64,000 bases of DNA from JAJEFO01 sp965208685 (GTDB taxonomy: Bacteria; Pseudomonadota; Alphaproteobacteria; Rhodobacterales; Rhodobacteraceae): the NCBI GenBank assembly GCA_965208685.1, contig CBDBPL010000007.1, positions 3,782,001 through 3,846,000 on the forward strand, given 5' to 3'. A program made the position numbers and the translations under genes. Every line of letters begins with the position of its first letter. Position 1 is the first letter of the stretch. The notes under the pieces are model-generated. The model saw only the letters and a list, made by a program, of their open reading frames with translations, was not told the origin of the DNA and ran no database searches. Below, one piece after another: positions 61,705 to 64,000 of this stretch.

Positions 61705-62925
61705 ATGTCGCTGCCTGACCGCCAATCGGATCGTCTCTACCACCCGCGGCTGGAACCGGAGGAGGTGCGCCAAGTGCGCGCCGAGGTGCGAGCCTTCGCC
61801 GACGAACATGTGGCTCCGGCGGCCTATGCGATCGGACAGACACCCGAAACGAAGGAGGCGTTCCCGTGGGACCTGTTCCGCGAGATGGGGGAGGCGGGGC
61901 TCTTTCGCATTCCCTTTGCCGCTGAAGTTGGCGGGCGCGGACTCAAGCACCGGGTCACCGCCTGCGTGGCAGCGCTGGAGGAACTGGCCTATCACTCCAA
62001 CTCGGTTGCGGCGATCTACGATGTGCACTGCATCCTGGCGGGACGCACGCTCGAAGCCGCTGAGCCGGAACTGCAGAACAAGTACCTCAAACCGCTGATG
62101 GCCGGCGACATCGTCGGCGCCTTTGCAACCTCGGAGCCGGGCACCAGTTCCGATCTGAACCCGCAGGCCATGGAAACCCAGGTCGAGGAAGACGGCGAAA
62201 ACCTGATTGTCACGGGCCGAAAGCGCTGGATCACCAATTCGCCGGTGGCCAAGTTCGTCACCGCGCTGTGCCGCGCGGGCGACGGCACGGCCATGGTGCT
62301 GATCGACCTCGACACCGAAGGCGTCACCGTCGGTGCTCCGGACCGAAAGCTCGGCAACCACGGCCAGCTCACTGCCGACATCACGTTCGACAGGGTTCGC
62401 GTCCCGAGAGCCAATGTCATCTCCGGCCTCGGCCAAGGCCTTCGCCGGGCGCTGGCAACGCTGACCTACGGGCGGATCGGCATCGGCGCGACCGGCGTCG
62501 GAATGGCGCAACGGGTCTTCGACGACTGTGTCCGGCACCTGATGACACGCAAGATGTTCGGCCAATACATGGGCCAGATGCAACACTGGCAATTTCGCAT
62601 GGCCGAGCGGGCAACGCAGATCGAGAACGGGCGCAACCTGTACCTCAAGGCGGCGCTCAAGATGGACGAGGGGCACGAGTTCCCCGAACCCGAAGCCGCC
62701 ATGTGCAAGTTCTATGCCACGGACATGGCGGCGGACTTCGCGCGCGAGGGCATCCAGATCTTCGGAGGCTACGGATTCACAAAGGAACTTGCTGCGGACG
62801 GGTCGCATTACAAGGTCGAGGAAATCTATCGCGACGTGAAAATCACCGAGATCTACGAAGGTGCCAACGAGGTTCAGAAATACCTTGTGGCCCGCGAGAT
62901 CTTCGGGCGAAACTTTGCCGGATGA
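61705..62925 (+). CDS. Acyl-CoA dehydrogenase
   Basis: A 406-residue ACAD: FATSEPGTSSDLNPQAMETQ, RKRWITNSPVAKFV, RKMFGQYMGQMQHWQFRMAE and IFGGYGFTKELAADG; the glutamate in YEGANE is the probable base. ATG 61705 has a GGAG site and lies 16 bases after the preceding gene. Two adjacent ACADs may handle different chain positions of the same substrate. Confidence 0.92.
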   Translation: MSLPDRQSDRLYHPRLEPEEVRQVRAEVRAFADEHVAPAAYAIGQTPETKEAFPWDLFREMGEAGLFRIPFAAEVGGRGLKHRVTACVAALEELAYHSNSVAAIYDVHCILAGRTLEAAEPELQNKYLKPLMAGDIVGAFATSEPGTSSDLNPQAMETQVEEDGENLIVTGRKRWITNSPVAKFVTALCRAGDGTAMVLIDLDTEGVTVGAPDRKLGNHGQLTADITFDRVRVPRANVISGLGQGLRRALATLTYGRIGIGATGVGMAQRVFDDCVRHLMTRKMFGQYMGQMQHWQFRMAERATQIENGRNLYLKAALKMDEGHEFPEPEAAMCKFYATDMAADFAREGIQIFGGYGFTKELAADGSHYKVEEIYRDVKITEIYEGANEVQKYLVAREIFGRNFAG

Positions 62926-62981
62926 CGTTCAGGCCGAATGGCCCACAAAAGTGCCGGACGCAATCAAGAGTAGATGTTCTC

Positions 62982-64000
62982 ATGCCGTCATTGTTTGATC
63001 CGCTGGACGTGAGATCGGTCAGGCTGCGCAATCGCATCGGCGTGTCGCCAATGTGCCAGTACTACGCCGGCGACGACGGCCGTCCGCACGACTGGCATCT
63101 GGTTCACCTGGGATCCCGTGCCGTCGGAGGGGCCGGCCTCGTCATGTCGGAAATGACGGCCATTCATCCGGCTGGCCGGATCGGACCCAAAGACGTGGGA
63201 ATCTGGTCCGACAAACACTTGGAACCGTGGCGCCGGATCACGGATTTCGTGCGATCTCACGGTGCCGTTCCAGGCCTGCAAATCGGCCATGCAGGACGAA
63301 AGGCCTCTACCTACTGGGACTGGCACCCTGAACTCGCAAAGCGGCCTCTCCCCATAGAGGATGGCGGATGGGAGCCAATCTTTGCCCCGAGCGCCATCCC
63401 GCTTCGAGAGACTGATCAGGTGCCTCGATCCTTGAATGACACGCAGATCCGAGAAATCATCGAGATGCATGCGCATGCCGCGGCCCGCGCCATGGAAGCC
63501 GGATTCGAGTGGCTTGAGTTGCACGCCGCCCATGGCTACCTGCATGCGACGTTTCTGTCTCCTTTCGCGAACAAGCGCACGGACGGCTGGGGCGGGGACT
63601 TCGAACGGCGCTGCAAGTTCACGCTCGAGTGCGTCCGCGCCATCCGAGCCGTTTGGCCTGACAAACTGCCGTTGGCCGTCCGGTTGTCCTGCACTGAATG
63701 GATCGAGAGTGGCTGGCAACTTGAGGACACCATCTCGCTTGCCGTGCTGCTCAAGTCGGAAGGCGTCGACCTGATCGACTGCAGTTCGGGTCTGGGCGCC
63801 GCAGGCGGCGAGTTCCCGTCGTATCCTGCTGCCCCGGGATGGCAGGTTCCCTTTGCCGATGCCGTGCGAAGGGAGGCGGACATTTCCACTGCAGCGGTCG
63901 GCATGATCTCCGACCCGGTGCAAGCCGACATGATCATCCGAAACGAGCAAGCCGACCTGGTGTTGCTGGCGTCCGCGATGCTGACGGACCCCTATTGGCC
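62982..64000 (+). CDS. Old Yellow Enzyme-family NADH:flavin oxidoreductase, partial
   Basis: At least 339 residues of a protein running off the window. MPSLFDPLDVRSVRLRNRIG, SPMCQYYAGDDG, LQIGHAGRKAS, HAAHGYLHATFLSPFANKRTDGWGGDF and the TIM-barrel strands fit the YqjM/2,4-dienoyl-CoA reductase class of FMN enzymes. It would reduce an enone or enoyl-type intermediate. It begins 56 bases after the second acyl-CoA dehydrogenase gene, probably the same operon. Confidence 0.9.
   Translation, partial: MPSLFDPLDVRSVRLRNRIGVSPMCQYYAGDDGRPHDWHLVHLGSRAVGGAGLVMSEMTAIHPAGRIGPKDVGIWSDKHLEPWRRITDFVRSHGAVPGLQIGHAGRKASTYWDWHPELAKRPLPIEDGGWEPIFAPSAIPLRETDQVPRSLNDTQIREIIEMHAHAAARAMEAGFEWLELHAAHGYLHATFLSPFANKRTDGWGGDFERRCKFTLECVRAIRAVWPDKLPLAVRLSCTEWIESGWQLEDTISLAVLLKSEGVDLIDCSSGLGAAGGEFPSYPAAPGWQVPFADAVRREADISTAAVGMISDPVQADMIIRNEQADLVLLASAMLTDPYW

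Noticed and set aside
1..64000. CRISPR arrays, tRNA or rRNA genes
   Set aside because: I found no regularly spaced repeats and no cloverleaf or rRNA-like sequence in the intergenic regions I inspected.

Overview
The window looks like a chromosomal stretch of a high-GC alphaproteobacterium, most likely Rhodobacterales or a close relative. The evidence is the run DUF3576 lipoprotein - leuS - lptE - holA, the lineage-typical small families DUF2125, DUF3576, DUF4170 and DUF721, a serC-type leader RNA ahead of serC-serA, and a TPP riboswitch ahead of thiBPQ. The assignment rests on gene content only.

Layout. Positions 1-1033 (minus) hold a partial, frameshifted IscB element with its omega-RNA region. 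1163-9992 is a carbohydrate or organic-acid catabolic block: split transketolase N-half and a divergent GntR regulator, then a tripartite tricarboxylate transporter (tctCBA), a sulfatase, an SDR dehydrogenase and an acetolactate-synthase-like ThDP enzyme. 10276-21747 is mostly housekeeping: GATase, OmpR-type regulator, ribA, YkuD protein, yggS, a TPR sulfotransferase, DUF3576, leuS, lptE, holA. 21846-23519 is a second, apparently intact IscB/omega-RNA element inserted between holA and a DUF2125 gene. 23516-38049 returns to core genes (coxG-like, pmbA, cysQ, mutY, DUF721, dsbA, lpxK, DUF4170, phosphatase, aquaporin, serA, serC, serB), interrupted by a vapBC-like pair whose toxin carries an internal stop. 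38110-41438 is thiBPQ with its riboswitch.

41836-43840 is a toxin-antitoxin pocket: a frameshifted DUF6516 toxin with an HTH partner under a tandem operator, and a DUF433/DUF5615 pair. 44023-64000 is a large catabolic island: SDR, alpha/beta hydrolase, flavin-dependent luciferase-like monooxygenase (frameshifted), HSL-type esterase, aldo/keto reductase, TRAP transporter, quinone reductase-like MDR, acyl-CoA ligase, thiolase, CMD protein, aldehyde dehydrogenase, two IclR regulators, a stand-alone ribB, two acyl-CoA dehydrogenases and an Old Yellow Enzyme cut by the window edge.

How it fits together. The right-hand island reads as import of an organic acid or ketone, flavin-dependent oxidation, ester hydrolysis, oxidation to an acid, CoA activation and beta-oxidation-like thiolysis. 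Three of its promoters share a similar layout, suggesting one regulon under the local IclR proteins. The most distinctive system is the pair of divergently oriented IscB elements. They have different presumed guides and different omega-RNA arms, and one nuclease is intact while the other is broken.
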